A DNA stretch of 64,000 nt from Takakia lepidozioides (GCA_030704615.1 CM060732.1:63719053-63783052), one strand, 5' to 3'; positions 34,134-47,315 are shown, counted from the stretch's first letter. The notes: generated from the letters alone by a model not told the origin. A program made the numbers and translations.

Positions 34134-35463
34134 TTACTTTGGTGTCAATTTCTTCAGTAGTTCTGCATGAGGAAAACTATCCTTGTCAATATAGTAGAAA
34201 TTGCCATTAGCCACAAAAGTTACAACAGGGCGCTGTGTCTCGGGTGCCTTCACATCTGAGAGCCGGATCGTTCGACGCAGAGGAGTAGCCAGCCAAGAGA
34301 GCACCTCTACCTCAATTTCATTTGATCCGGGGGTCCAGGTCAACTTACGGACATAAGGGCTTGCGAACCAATGCAGAGCGGCTGTTGTTGATGCACTGAG
34401 CATCACCAAGGTTGAGGCAATCGCCCCTTTGGCAATCACAGAAAGGTCCGGAGATGTAAAAAAAGTGACAATTGGCCCACCTGCCAGAATTTAGACCTAT
34501 TAGAATATACAAATCATACTTGCACATACAGCACAGACAATCTCTTTGTGTATTTCTCTTGACTGGGAGAACATCTGCATCAGCAGGAGGGAAACCCCCT
34601 GTATCACATCTACACAAGGTAGGGAGGGAAGGGTGGAGTAAACTTTATTTCCCTGTAGCCAGAATATCAAACCCTGTGTACCAGGACCAGGACTTTTTGG
34701 GCTAAATCCTGGTACACAAACACCCACGATTGACTCCAGCAGGGTGCAAACCTCTCGGGTACTATGCTCTCCGGGTAAACCAACATGCAAGTCAATTGCA
34801 GGGAACGTGTCTATTTCAATCTGGAAGTTGCAGATCCAAATATCATGGTGAAGCAGACCTAAGAGATTAACAATCTGCACCAGAGCTGATGGGCATAGAT
34901 TGGATTGAGGACATTTCACCACCAACTGTCATGCATGGCAGCTATCATTACTCAATTATAAATCCCCATGGTGACCTCCAGACATGTCTGAATTTGCAGT
35001 CTATCCAAGTCAAAGCCGAGAAAAGAATGTTATTACCTCAGCGCTGATCTGAATTAGATCATGTGAAAGGGAATGTTGGGCCCTACACCATAGCCTTATC
35101 AGTACTACAAGGGCTTCACGCTGAGCCGGGATGTTTGCATATACCCCGATCGAGCTATTTCGGACATACTGTGGGGAAATCCTAACCTCAATGCCATGAG
35201 TCTTGTATCACACTACCTGCGACTGAGAGACAGCAAGTTGTAAGAGAAAGGAGCTTCACGCGTCGCAGAGTGTCAGTCATCACCCCCTCATACACCACAG
35301 TTGCAGGCTTCTCGTCGACTTCTGAGACCCGGTACTGCTTCCTCTCTTTCTCTTTGGTCAAAACTTGGGTAGCCCATCTCTGCTGTTGCAAGGCAGTGCC
35401 AAAAAGACTGGCCGGTCCGATCGTGCCCCGGCTACATGCTTGCCTGCAGCCTGCAGCTCCCAT
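34134..35463 (-). CDS. TMEM70-like mitochondrial membrane protein, two exons (about 197 aa)
   Basis: Exon 1 is 35463-35217 (donor GCAG|GTAGTG) and exon 2 is 34480-34134 (acceptor CTGGCAG, stop TAA), joined in phase 1. Exon 1 ends VVYEGVMTDTLRRVKLLSLT TCCLSVAG. Exon 2 continues GPIVTFFTSPDLSVIAKGAI, ASTTAALHWFASPYVRKLTW and NGNFYYIDKDSFPHAELL. This order (YEG motif, two hydrophobic segments, HWFxSPYV, then a soluble domain) is that of the TMEM70/TMEM186 family, whose animal members assist ATP synthase and complex I assembly in the inner mitochondrial membrane. The R/Q-rich N-terminus MGAAGCRQACSRGTIGPASL suits a targeting peptide. The start is uncertain: an ATG at 35636 in another frame could be used with a small extra intron. 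Confidence 0.85.
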
Positions 35464-37671
35464 TCAGACCCATCAACTTCCACATTCTCCCCCACAATGC
35501 AGCATGTGTGAAAATTCAATTCGGCAGCCAACACATTCCCACCCATTACAGGAAAGACAGGCACATGCAAGCAGGATGCAGGGAGCAGAGAGTAGTGAAA
35601 GAACCCACCAGCCCTGATCAGAGCAGCTCCCACCATCGCCGAAATGTCAACCTTGACAGACGAAATTAGGGTTTAATAAAGATTGTCGGTCATGGTCATG
35701 GGAAGAAATCCCCTTCCGGGAATGAATGAATAGGAATTTGGCAGACCCAGCTCGCATTCCAAACAGATGAATGTGTCCACAGTTGTATGAGGATTCCCTT
35801 AATCTTGATTCAACCACCGCAACCAAACTGGGTTATGCAAATGCCGTTGTTTTAGTGAAGAATCAGAATGTGTTGGAAGTGATGGTGCGAGGGTGTGGCC
35901 AAGATGTGTACTTGTTTGAATGCAGTCTTTTGGCGCCATGTCAGACTGTTCACCTGCTCCCACCTGCAGGCTCGCCTTCTCCTTCTCCAACTGTGGGGCC
36001 CTTTGCCCTTTTGGGAATGTTGAACCCAGGACCCCTGCAGATTGCTAACCAAAACTATTGGGGACTCCCACTGGGAAGTTTGGAAATTCCCTGTTGGTAG
36101 ACAAACTGAAAACTGCTGGGCTGCAGGCAGGTTTTTGAATCTCACGCCATTTCTTGTCTGATCTTAGATACTGCTTGGCAGTGGGCGAAGCTCTGAAAGT
36201 ATGTAGATGGACCTCTGCACCTGGATCTTGACGCTGCGTAGCTAACGGGTGCTGGGTTTCATAGCCTTGGTTTCGTCGAGTTCACGGGTGGGTCTGCGCT
36301 CCTTACGTGAATACTTACCATGCAGGATACTTTCCTCGGTCGAACCTGGAATCCTATCTATTCTGAATTGGTGATGATCTAAAGAGCAGGTCATTTCAGC
36401 TCTGTTTCGTTTTGGGTTTGGAAGATCTGCTCTTCCCGAGGACTCCTACAATATGTACTGTGCATTACTGCCTCGCTTCTGCAAATGACATGCATTTGGA
36501 GGATCTGCTCTTGTATGAAGTCCAGAGGTATCTGCACCTCTTGGATAATCTGTTGTGCGGACGGCAGTTGCACAAGCAGGTTGAGAAAGGACTTGAAGAT
36601 ATCAGCAGGTAGAGGGAGAAACGGATAGATGGATAAGTCGATGCTTGTTCCACAATTATGATATACTTTTCTTCGGCAAGTGTCGATAATGCCAGCGACA
36701 TTGCTTGGATTTGTACCAAGTTCCACCAATTCAACAAGATCGGATCAGCCAAGCGTCTCTGAAGATCCGCACGGGGTCGTGGCTGGGAATGTTACATAGT
36801 TTTTGCCTGAGAATAGAGAAGACGAGAGTTTTTTTTCAAAGTGATAAGGAAGTCTCCTCTTGAACTCGATCATATTTCAGTTTATGGAAGCGCAGCACAT
36901 TGGTTACCATTTTCCATCAGGAGCTCTCTACCATGGTAGCTTTCTTAATCTGATTTACAACCATCCAACAGCGAGCGGTACTGGTGTTCTGCGGCATGCT
37001 ATGTCGTCGACTTATCAGCAGATTTCCATGCATGGCCCCTTTCTTGACTTTTAATCTGATCAACAGCAGGCGGTGGCTCTGAAAGTCATTCTCTGTAAAG
37101 TAGGTCAATGTGCACTCGATCAGAAAGGATTTTCAAGCTTCCGCAGAGGAGTGGATTGGCCTGTACTTGGATCTTCAGTTGCCTGACCTTTAAATTCCCG
37201 TCTTTGAAAGGAATGTTACTGCAAACCAACTTCACAGAAGCATGAGAAGATTATTCTAAATGGAAGGCGAGCAGAGATAGGTAGGTATAACCACTGGGAC
37301 AAGTATGTTCATGTGCATACTTGGATGGAGTTGGAGCGAAGTTGCTGCAGGGGGGTTTAAAATGTCCAATCTAAGCCTTCAGCAAGTGGCCGTATTGTCA
37401 CATTTGAGTCGCTTTTTTGTCATATCCTCAGTAGGGCGGTTTGTTCCTCTTTGCACATTCGATGTTCACAAGCTATGGTGGGGATCACTTTGTGATCGGA
37501 GGCTGATTAGAAAGTAAACACACTTTAGCTATTGAGCACTTTAGCTTTGGAATCCTCTCTACCAGTTGTCAATAGTCTCTGCTCTGCTGCACGTGTGAAC
37601 AGCTTGACCCTTGCACATTAAAGCCACAAAAATTCTATGAAGGGGCCAGGTAAGGCTTGTTGCACGTCAGA
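35464..37671. other. Intergenic DNA between divergent genes
   Basis: It lies between the starts of the TMEM70-like gene (minus) and the polyproline protein gene (plus), so it should hold both promoters and perhaps untranslated first exons. ORFs at 35771-36100 and 36412-36612 have no family resemblance or convincing splice sites. Confidence 0.4.
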
Positions 37672-40600
37672 ATGAGCCACTGCTGGTGTAAGTGTGAAGC
37701 AGGCCTGGGCCAATGTGGCCCAAAAGTGCCTCGCCTGAAGTCTCTCTTCAATGCACACAAAAATTATGATGAAGCCTCTCTCCGTCGCGGGGACCGCCAG
37801 GCTGAGCTGCAGGTCATTTGGGAGGTCAGCACCAACCCTCTTTTGTCTGTGTGCTTCTGTATCTACCTCCATTCTGACCTTGTATTTAGGCTGTCTGTCC
37901 GTTCCTATTTCTGTCTTCCCCTCACAGATTTTTGTCAGTCTGATGTTGTGTAACAGCATCTTATGGACATTTATGTGGATTTCATATAAAATGGTCTTAC
38001 TTTTGCAGGAAATTGGTGAAGAGAAGGCACGCCGGCTGGAGGAGCTGCGACAACTTGTATCAGTGTCAGTGGATAAGGCTTATGACAAGGTTTTTACTTC
38101 TCATATTTCTGGAGTGTAACCAAGTGTGGGAATATGGACATTTTGCTAGTTCTAGCTTGCAACAGATGTCAGGCATGTAATTCTGGTTGCACTGCCAGGC
38201 ACAGTATTGAGGAAAGGGACAGAAGCCAGAGAGAGTTGTACTCATTGAACATCTCCTGCTAATGTGGTTAAGATTTACCCTGCAGGGCCTTTGGATATTA
38301 ACCTTTGAATGAGTTGTTCAGTTTCTACCTCTAGGGTATGTGGACTCTCAGCCCAAAATCATCATAGAGCCAACAACAATCTAATTACAGGGAATTGAGT
38401 ATGAATGTAAGGCCTGATCAAACTTGAAAACTGATTTCCGTGGTTTCTCTAGCCCATAATCTGACAAATGGTTTGCTGTGTTTGCTTTGCCAAACATGCC
38501 GCTCAACTAAAAAATGAAAGAGGGAGAGAATGTACTCATCAGACATTGTTTGCCGTAGCCTTGTGGCCATTGACCCTGCGCCCAGTTTGAGCGGAACGCA
38601 AAGGGACAGAACTTACCTTTGTCAGGTGCTGACGCCGAGAGAGAGAGAGAGAAAAAAAATGTGGGGCTCCACCCAGGAGTGGGACTTACCTTGGTATAAA
38701 CAATTAGTTCGAGCTTTCCAGATATCCTCTAGAAAGCTCTTCATGCAAGCATCGATCTGCTGTGTGTGAGCTGCCCAGCAATTAGACCCCAGGGCCAGGG
38801 CTGCCTCAAGATTTTCAATGTTGGTGAACAGAGGTACAAGAAAAATGTTCTTGATGTTCCTGAAGAGGATCACTCTCTGGTGAGAGTACCCCAACAAATG
38901 TATCAGAAATGGATATTGTCTTCAGGCTGCCCACGCATTGGGGCAATTACAATCTCCTTTTCCTCTCTGCATCTGTTACTTGTTCAAGGTGGGCTCGTTG
39001 CCCTGATTTTAAATTTCAGTCTAGCGCCAAGGGTAGGTAGGCACTTCTACACTTCTAAAATGACATATAGAGCCTTCTGACTATGTCACCTGGTAATCTG
39101 TTGCATAGGCATTGGAGGAGTCTGTGCGTCGAAGGACTGCATTACAGGAGAGTGTGGCACATAGTGAGAACAGGCTCAAGGAGCTTCTAGGGCCTGATTC
39201 TATGCGAGTACGTAAACGGTCTTTTCTTTTATTGGTGATTCGTCTCTTCAGTCAAACTGCGCTTGCAACACCATGGTCATGTGCTGCTAGTGATGAGCTC
39301 CTTCCCAACCTGTATAACTATGTTCTTGTAGGTGCAATTGACTACAATGGAATCCCACTTGGACAGCTCTGACAAGCTACAATAATTTACTCTATTGATA
39401 TGGTTATCTGGCGTGTCCTGCACATAATTGTTCTCTAAGTGAAGCTGTATGGGGGCAACAGAATGGAATCAATTTTTCGGGTCACATTGCAGGTGGGGAG
39501 AGAGTGTACGCCTGGAAAGAAAAATGAGCTTTGTTATATCCTCTAAAAAAGAGAATGGCCTTGCCAGAATTTGCATTTATTGATGTGCCAAGGTTGTGAT
39601 TGAGCCTAATCCTTCATACAGTTTGTTCTGTTCTTCAGAAAGACCGACTTATATACTAGAGTGAAAACTCTCAGAGAGGGTTTATATTGAGATACGAGGA
39701 GAGACAGGTAATGGCAGAAACAACAAACATTAGTGTTAGTGATGAGATGAGGGTCTTGGGTAGTCTGGTCATCAGATGAACTCACATTGTCAGACGACAA
39801 TACACAGAGTCTAAAGACTTGAGGGTTCTTGCAGGCAACTGGACCCAGGGACCTGTCCCTGCAGGCAAGGTTAGATATGAACATGGCAAGCCTGCATGAG
39901 CTTGACAGTGCAAGGGTAGGTAGCTATGGCTGGGTGGGTGGGCTGGTGGTCATGGTGGAACTGCGTCGCCGAGTTGCTGTGTTGCGTGACACCTTGAAGC
40001 TTCCCCCTTGCAATGGCTCTGCAGATCTTGATGAGGTTTGTGGCCACTGCTTACTCAATCCATGTTATAGAGATAGCAGTGAAAGGTTTTAAGGGACCTT
40101 GATCATCTCTTACGAGGATAATATTATTAAGTGGTTTCTCTTCTCAAAACTCTTGTTTATTGTGACAGAAAATAGACACATTGACCCATTCATTGTCGTT
40201 GCCTGCATAAATATTCAACAATTCCAACGTTGAAGCTCCTTTGATCATTGAAGCCATTTATTGCTTCCATCGTTATCCTTTCACAGAGTGCTTTTGCAAA
40301 ATACTTGATTTGAAGCTCAGAACATGCTCATGTATCTCTCCTTTTGTGCCCAAAGATCAAGTTGCCTAATGGATCTCAAAACTGAGAGGAACTTGGTGTC
40401 ATTTGTGCAGATGCTTCTAAGCACTATGGAATCTCTGAATACTTTGTATCCAGGGAAGGTGTCGCCAGTTCCATCATTCAAAAAACCCAGGGGTGATGAG
40501 AAGCCAATATTCCAGGTGCCAATCAGTGGACTGAATTGTTTTGTAGATTCCATAAGAAAGTTGGTCCAAGTTTTGTACACTTATTGCCTGTGCACCCTAT

Positions 40601-43600
40601 TAGGGACAGGAGGCTAATCTGGAAATTAATGCTTTCATAAACAGAAAACAGCATTTGGCTGGAGAGGACATGCATTGCCTAACACAATATATATTCCTCA
40701 AAAAAGATGGACGAAAGAGAGCCAAACATAGAAGAAAGATGAAGCGCTTCTGGTGACATTAAGATGGGGCAGCAGATACACAACTTGACTGACGACCTCA
40801 AGGAAACAGCACAGGCGACCTGTCATGAATAACTGAATCTTGGGCTTTTTCTTTGCAGCGATTGCAACGGTTCTATATGACACTACGAGCTATGGAACAA
40901 ACCTGGGTCGAGTCATTTGCTCAAAAGGTTGGTTCAATTTTGTTTGTGGCTATGGTAAATATAGTGAATTGATGAGTCTTTTCCTTGCTGTAGAACCTAG
41001 GGGCCACAAATCTCAGCTGGCTTCAGCAAAGAGAGTAAGTAAAAGGGAGGGAGTCGGAGGGTCATGTGGAGCTTACTAAGGATGTCACTGGCACACGATA
41101 TATCCCACTTTGATGTGAAAGCTGTGCAAGTGTGCTTGAATGGAAGCGTAGACATCAGCTGTCATATTGCATGCTACCCGGTTGACACCTAATCTTGGAG
41201 GATTTTTGGGGTTTGTGGCAGAATAACCACCGGCGTAGTCAGGATTTCAATAGCGATACCAATGGAGACTCCAGTGTAAGCAATTCAGTTGGAATAGCTA
41301 AACTACAGCTTACTTTTTCAGTCAAAATAACTGCAGTCGATGTGTTCTGAAGGGTTGAGGCTTTTAGAGGCACTTTGGGTCTGGGGGTTTTGCAACTGTT
41401 TCTTACCTTCTCCTGGGAAGCGGACTCAACCTCTCCTATGGAATGATCAACGCCTTCAGCTTGTTTGTTGCCTGAACTCCACTGTGAACCTTGCAGGATG
41501 ATGAAAAATCAGAAACCAGAAGTATCGGAGGTTTTGACGATCATACAGAGAGGACTGCTCAACTGCGTCTTCAAGGTGAATGAGGTCTTAAAAGGTCAAA
41601 TCCATTTATCTTTCTTGATGTCAGACAACGAGATTGGACAAAAGGTTAGCAGCAGCAAAATTTTTGCAAGGTTGGCTTTCTGCATATCTGTAGTTAAAAT
41701 TGTCCAGGTGCAATGTTGTTTGGTTGTTCTCTAGTTTTGTTGACATATGAGAGAGCACGAACCACTTCACAGACTGTTGGCATTATCTTCAAATCTTGCT
41801 AGAAACATTGCAGTGGCTGAAACTGACCATAATTTAATATTTTATGGTTGTTGTCTTCTAATGATGTGGCAGTTAGTTCTTTGCAAAACTCCGTTGAGTG
41901 GTTGAATAAAAGAATATTATATTCAAAGAATTGTTGTGCTCCTAGTTGTCTAAGCAAGGGCTTGGATTGTGCAGAGCTGGAGGAAAAGCGGAATGCACGC
42001 AAAAGGTCAAGGGATGTCCACCGTCAGAAGAGTGAAACTCCTCCTGCCTCCTTCCGCACACCATCCTTCCGCTCTACACCCATGTCAAAATTCTCCATGG
42101 GTAAAAACAGTAAGAACAAAATCAGCAAACTCAGTCGGGAGCTCTCAGACGAATCCTGTACTCTGGAGCAATTAAGTGAGTCTCACCTTTTCTCTTTCTT
42201 TCCCCTTTCCTCTTCCCCTGTAACATGATCTCTTCAAGGTCAACTTGGCTTTCAAATTGTCAATCTTTGTAGGTGTGGCCACTCTAACAGAGTGTGCAAC
42301 TTGCAGATACCACTCGATATGAAATGAAATGGAGATTTTCAATAACTCCAGGTTTGATTTGCATGTTAATATGTGGTGCATCAGGAATTCGCTGCTGGAT
42401 ATTGTCAAGTTCCCCCATTGGAAACCTCTTTGAGCTTTCCATGCATGTTATCAAGTCTCATTTCATTTCATTTCATTTCTGCTTCTATCCCACACTAAGA
42501 GGTTTTTTGGGATGGTTTTCGAACTGTTGATAATAGTATCCTGATGGGTTTGTGCAGGTCAGAAGATACTAATGAAATTGGATGAGTTGAATCAGCATGT
42601 GAAAGTTGCTGTGACTCAACCAGGGGACACTGCAAACCCTGTTGCTACCCAACAAGAAGAAATGGCAAACTCTGCTGTACTTCAACCAGAGAAGACTAAA
42701 GACCCCTCCAAGCAACCAGAACAAGAGATGCCATCAACAGTAGATATAAACGGAGAGTTTGGACCACCAGTTCTCGCTGGAAAACCCCCTCTTGTTCCTT
42801 CTCCAGTAGGATTGATCCTGAATAAATCGCCTGATTCTGACCAAGTTATCAGTGTACTCCCCCAGGAATCAGATCTCAACAAACAACCCAGTCCTGATCG
42901 GGTCTCTAGTTTATCCTCCCCTGCTACTGTCTCCAGCAAGCCTCCTTCAACTCCCACCTCAGTTCTCCCTGCCAACAGACAGAAATCTTCATTCTATGTC
43001 AATGCGGGGATCGCTCCAATGTTCTGGCCTCCAGCAGAACTTGTGATGGAGAGAGAGTTGCAGCAAAAGGTGGTGCCACCAAGTCAGCATGCTCATCTAG
43101 GGCTCCTGGATGCATTTCCACGTGTCTTTCAGACTGATGCTCCACCCAGTGATCTGGCCCAGGGATCCCTGCTGTTTATGGGACCTGGTGGACTTGCTCC
43201 GGGCTTCTTTGCAGCTGCCAATGGAATCAAACCTGTGGATCTTTTTGGTGCCCATCTCTCAACTTCTAAAGCCAGTGGGCCTGCCACTCCAAGCAAACAG
43301 CCCGTAAGCCTGGCAGTAAACTCCAGTCAACCTGCAACAACTACAGCTAACAGCAGCCATTCCTTAACCACAACAATGAAGAGCAGTGAGTTGCCAATCA
43401 TTATACCTGGTACCAAGAAACTGGGTGCACCTCCCCCTCCTCCCCCACCCCCTCCCCCACCAGGAAGCGGACCCTTACGATCCAACAAAGCAGTAAAGTT
43501 GAAACGGTCAGTGAAGATTGGGAAGCTGTACAGGAGTGTCAAAAGTAAAGTGGAAGGAGCAGCCCTGGGTTGGACAGGAGATGAAGCTGGGCCTGGCCGG

Positions 43601-45902
43601 AAAGTTGGGGTAGTTACTAATTCAGGCGAAGGCATGGCTGATGCCCTGGCAGAAATCACCAAGAAGTACGTTGCTGTTGATCCTGTGTTCTGACATTTCT
43701 TTTTTCCAGATAAATCAGGTGAACCTTGTGTTGTCAATAGTTGTAGGGTATTTGCGTTTGAGCAACATGAAAATGAAATGCAATGAAATGGACCTTTATA
43801 ACGTCTGCAGAACGCTCAAAAGGAAAGCAAGAAACAAGAAAGAATAAAAGACAGCAAAGCCAGAAGCAGCCCGAAAGCAACATGAAGCGTTGGGGTTTGG
43901 TTTTGATGAGGCAAGTTTTCCTAGATTTCTTGTGGAAAGGAAGGAAGAGAGGATAACATGTAAGGTTTTGTTGGGGGGGACAGGTCAGCATATTTTAAGA
44001 AGATAGAGGATGATGTTCAGCAGCATGCAGAGGCTATTGGGGAGGTCAAATTGGCACTAGAAAACTTCCAGACCTCAAACATGGACTACCTTCTCAGGTT
44101 CCGGAACAATGTTGAGATCCAACTTGAAGACCTTACTGATGAGTCACAGGTGCGTACAAAGCCTAACTTAGAGCACCAATAATGAAAGCAACAGCTGCAT
44201 AGTGGCCAATAAGGCTAAGAGATGAGCTCTGCCACAATGATGGCTAAATTGCAGTGTGCAAATCAAGTAATGGACAAAGAACTGTGAACCGTCAAATGCC
44301 CTCAACTCCGTTGAGAAATTGTTGATCATCATATTGTTCAAGAGTTGTAAGTTCTGCTGACATTATACACCTGTTGATTGTGAGGGAGCCAGGTGTTGGC
44401 TCGATTTAAAGGTTTCCCAAGCAAAAAGCTGGAAGTTGTCCGGCTTGCAGCAGCATTGTATGGACGACTCTTGTCCATGGCCCAAGATCTTGAGAGGTGG
44501 GATGTCAAGGGTACTGCATCAGAGCAACTTGAAAAAGTCACCCGCCATTTCAACAAGGTAGGTATCCAGCCACATATGACTAAATATCTGCGTAAGCTTC
44601 ATGATTATGGTGGTACTGGAGCCGTGAGGTGAGTGGTCATGGTGTGATCCCAGTTGTTTCCAGTTGTTTGCAATTTCCAGTATTTACTACTAGTTTGCCT
44701 TGCCATGCCACCTCTGTAGGCCCCAATGGCCTCATGTGTTTGGGTGAAAAGAAGGGATGATTCTCTTATAAATTTTAACAACAAAGAACTTCCAACCTGA
44801 AAGTAACCTCCTTTTCTCTCCACTTTTTGCCCCCCACAGATAAAGAAGGAAATAGAAGCAGTGGAACGGACCAAGGAGCAGGAACTCAAGCTTTTTGCGA
44901 GTCACAAGATTCAGTTCAACTTTTCTGTTCTTGTCCGATTGAAGGAAGCCATGGTCACTCTCTCCTCATGTTGCCTAGTTTCGGCTTTGGAGGTGTGTAC
45001 TCAGTGCAATTTTTATTTCAGGAGTGGCTTCCGTGAAGGTCATGGCAAAAGGACTAATTTGTCTGTCGCATTCACTTCTTTCTCCACTCGTCATGTGCAA
45101 CCACCAACTTGCCCAATCTGTGCTAGGTAGAGGGCTACAGTAGCAGTGCTGGAATCAACATAATGCCTCCTAAGAGATGGTGTGTACGCAAGGTAAAATG
45201 TAAACTCCGTGAGTCCTCTGATGCATTTCTGGTCGGCAGTGCGTGGAGACTTGGGCTGAGTCTCACACTGGTGTTGGAACACTGACAACAGGTTTCCAAA
45301 AGATAGTCTTCTGCAAGGACTTTATGGTTGGGTAACAAGGATCACACGGATCAGTCAAATGACAACTCCCAAAAAGCATCACTTAGACAGTGGACCATGT
45401 CGTCCAGATCCAGTCACCAAACAGGGTTGGATCTACAAAAGGATCACCCAGGTCATGAGAGGCTCAAAACATTAGAGCAGTAACACCGTTCCTAGGAGTG
45501 TGCTATACACCCAGTCAGCATGATGCATTCTGGGTATGTTAAATGGCTTGACTGTGTCACATGAAGATGACCCCTGATGCCACAAGGAAGCTGTTTTTGG
45601 GGAAAGTTTTAATCTCTTCAGACACCCTCTATTGTGAGCATGCCCCTGTTTGAATGAGCTAACCAAACCTTTTATTGTCACAGGCAAGCAAGAAGGTGAA
45701 GCCTCCTGGAGCTGTGGATGTTGCAGCCTTGAATTCGTATGAACTTGATAAATTGCGCATTAGCCTGCAAACCTTATGGCAGGCATTTCAGCTGGCATTC
45801 CGTGTCTATAACTTTGCCGGAGGCCATGATGATGAGTCTGAAAAACTCACCTCTGAGCTTGCCTCAGAAATGGAGACCTATCCTGTGGAAGTGTGGTCAT
45901 AG
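37672..45902 (+). CDS. Polyproline/coiled-coil plant protein, At4g04980-like, 13 exons (about 909 aa)
   Basis: Exons: 37672-37812, 38009-38089, 39109-39207, 39835-40035, 40411-40458, 40859-40927, 41497-41575, 41975-42175, 42558-43665, 43984-44149, 44393-44557, 44840-44992, 45684-45902. All internal borders are GT-AG and all phases agree. The N-terminal exons are coiled-coil-like (GEEKARRLEELRQLVSVS). Exon 4 has FxVELRR-type VMVELRRRVAVLRDTLKLPP and exon 5 MLLSTMESLNTLYPGK. The large exon ends in eleven prolines (about residue 600), KLKRSVKIGKLYRSVKSKVE and GMADALAEITKK. Exon 10 continues SAYFKKIEDDVQQHAEAIGE and exon 11 VLARFKGFPSKKLEVVRLAA. This series matches plant proteins annotated as At4g04980-like, distant relatives of CHUP1/IPGA1 that act at actin or microtubules. 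The function here is unknown. The start in exon 1 is the weakest call. Confidence 0.88.
38532..38940 (-). repeat. Dispersed exon-carrying repeat, copy D
   Basis: The best-preserved coding version. The minus strand from 38897 reads RVILFRNIKNIFLVPLFTNI, then NLEAALALGSNCWAAHTQQI and ACMKSFLEDIWKARTNCLYQ up to a GTAAGT donor near 38690, followed by GA-rich sequence and the conserved noncoding block (38532-38600). It lies antisense within the intron 38090-39108 of the polyproline protein gene. The family of the encoded segment is not recognised. Confidence 0.6.
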
Positions 45903-46572
45903 CGTTTAGTCCTTCCTCCCACCTGTCACATCACTCATGTTTTTATTTACCAGTACATATCTTGTACAATAGTATCAATCCAAGTCACCAGTCCTCACTA
46001 ATTATGTGATGACAGAGGGTGATTTCATTGGCTTGCTGACCAAGGTGGCCAGAGCAGATGCTACATCGGAGAGAGAGCGAGGAAAACTGAATGAGGGCAT
46101 GAGAAGTCAGTTAGTGTATGAACAAACATGGAGCCAAGGGCAGCACCATTGCAAAGAGTATGAGGCAGTACCTTCTTCCAGCGTCCCGGTTTGTAGTTAT
46201 GAGAAGCACTCAGGCCTTAACTCAAAGCCTGAAGATAGTACAAGCCTATAAAACAGAATTTACATCGGAAATTCTTATCTTTTTTCAATCGGAAATGAAT
46301 GTGGTCTGGTTTGCAGTCAGATATAGGTCTGATTATTCTACTTGGGTTTTAGGGTGGCAAGTTAAGAGAAGAGAAAAAAGAAAGTGGAACCTCGTTATTC
46401 TGCCTTTGTAGCTTTCTGCAAGGTTGACTTTTCCTTCCCTATTAATAAAGTTTTTCAGGGCTACAATCCCCCTGTTCTCAAAAAAAAAAAAAAGCGGCTA
46501 GTCGCGTAATGGCTCCACCCTAACGACAAAACGTAAATGCTAGTGCTGAATATAATGGAAGTCAATCGAATA
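45903..46572. other. 3' flank of the polyproline gene with a poly(A)-tailed segment
   Basis: No gene seen. At 46440-46493 the sequence ATTAATAAAG is followed 45 bases later by a run of about 14 A, the look of a retroposed transcript end, which suggests the 3' end of a small retroposed copy. No target-site duplication could be assigned. Confidence 0.35.
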
Positions 46573-47139
46573 TCATAGAACTGAAGGAATAAATGGCAAA
46601 GGTCTTAAGAGATTTCTAATTGCTGTCAGCTTGAAACGCTGTTCAACATGACCACGCACTCTTATAACCACTACAGCAATAGTGGCGGTTGCAAACTTTT
46701 CCTGGAATCCTTGTGAGAAAGTGTTGATTGTGTCTTTGCAGAAAAAAATTAGCACCGGAGGGCTGTGAAACGGTGGTATTATCTGCACAGGGATGCAGAA
46801 GTAATTTCCAAGCAGTTTCGGACGTTCAGAGAAATTTTCCAAGCACACATATGCGCCTTTGGAAAATTTCTCCGAGTGCGTTTGGACCAGCGCCGAGACA
46901 GTCACACTGACAGTCGTGAAACCTAGCCTATCTATTAGATCGCAATGCAAATATAACCATGTGCTAGGGTTTTCATGAAAAGATTGCTTGTTCGTGTTGC
47001 CATATCTATCAAGTATAAGTCCTTCGAAAGCTGCATCTCGAACTGTGAGATCCAGGTCATCGACACAGAGCAGAGGGCGCTCTCGCTTATTGTTTGTTCG
47101 TGCCATACCTTCAAACTTAAAGGCAAAAATGCTATACAA
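46573..47139 (-). CDS. Hypothetical protein, up to 188 aa
   Basis: Uninterrupted minus-strand ORF. The first Met is 47139; a second start 11 codons later (MARTNNKRERPLLCVDDLDL) follows a pyrimidine-rich tract and an AG, so the true start or a splice acceptor may be there. The product has alternating hydrophobic strands (FTTVSVTVSALVQTHSEKFS, FATATIAVVVIRVRGHVEQR) that would suit a beta-rich fold. No family is recognised. It is divergent to the Mutator-like transposase and could be an accessory ORF of that element or unrelated. Confidence 0.4.
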   Translation of the reverse strand: MYSIFAFKFEGMARTNNKRERPLLCVDDLDLTVRDAAFEGLILDRYGNTNKQSFHENPSTWLYLHCDLIDRLGFTTVSVTVSALVQTHSEKFSKGAYVCLENFSERPKLLGNYFCIPVQIIPPFHSPPVLIFFCKDTINTFSQGFQEKFATATIAVVVIRVRGHVEQRFKLTAIRNLLRPLPFIPSVL

Positions 47140-47315
47140 CTAGAGAAGGAAAATACAGAAGGGAAAAAAAAAAAAAACAGAAGTTGACTTTTACACTGTG
47201 GAGTTGTATTGTTCTTGTGACGTCCTTTTATAGGGAGTAGTTATGAACGACGTAAATGAAAGACCACATGCGTGAGCTGACCGGTGGGCCCCGCGCACGG
47301 ACGCCCGGCTCCCTC

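Noticed and set aside
43327-43737. Minus-strand ORF with a poly-Gly run
   Set aside because: Antisense reading of the polyproline stretch in the large exon of the At4g04980-like gene.
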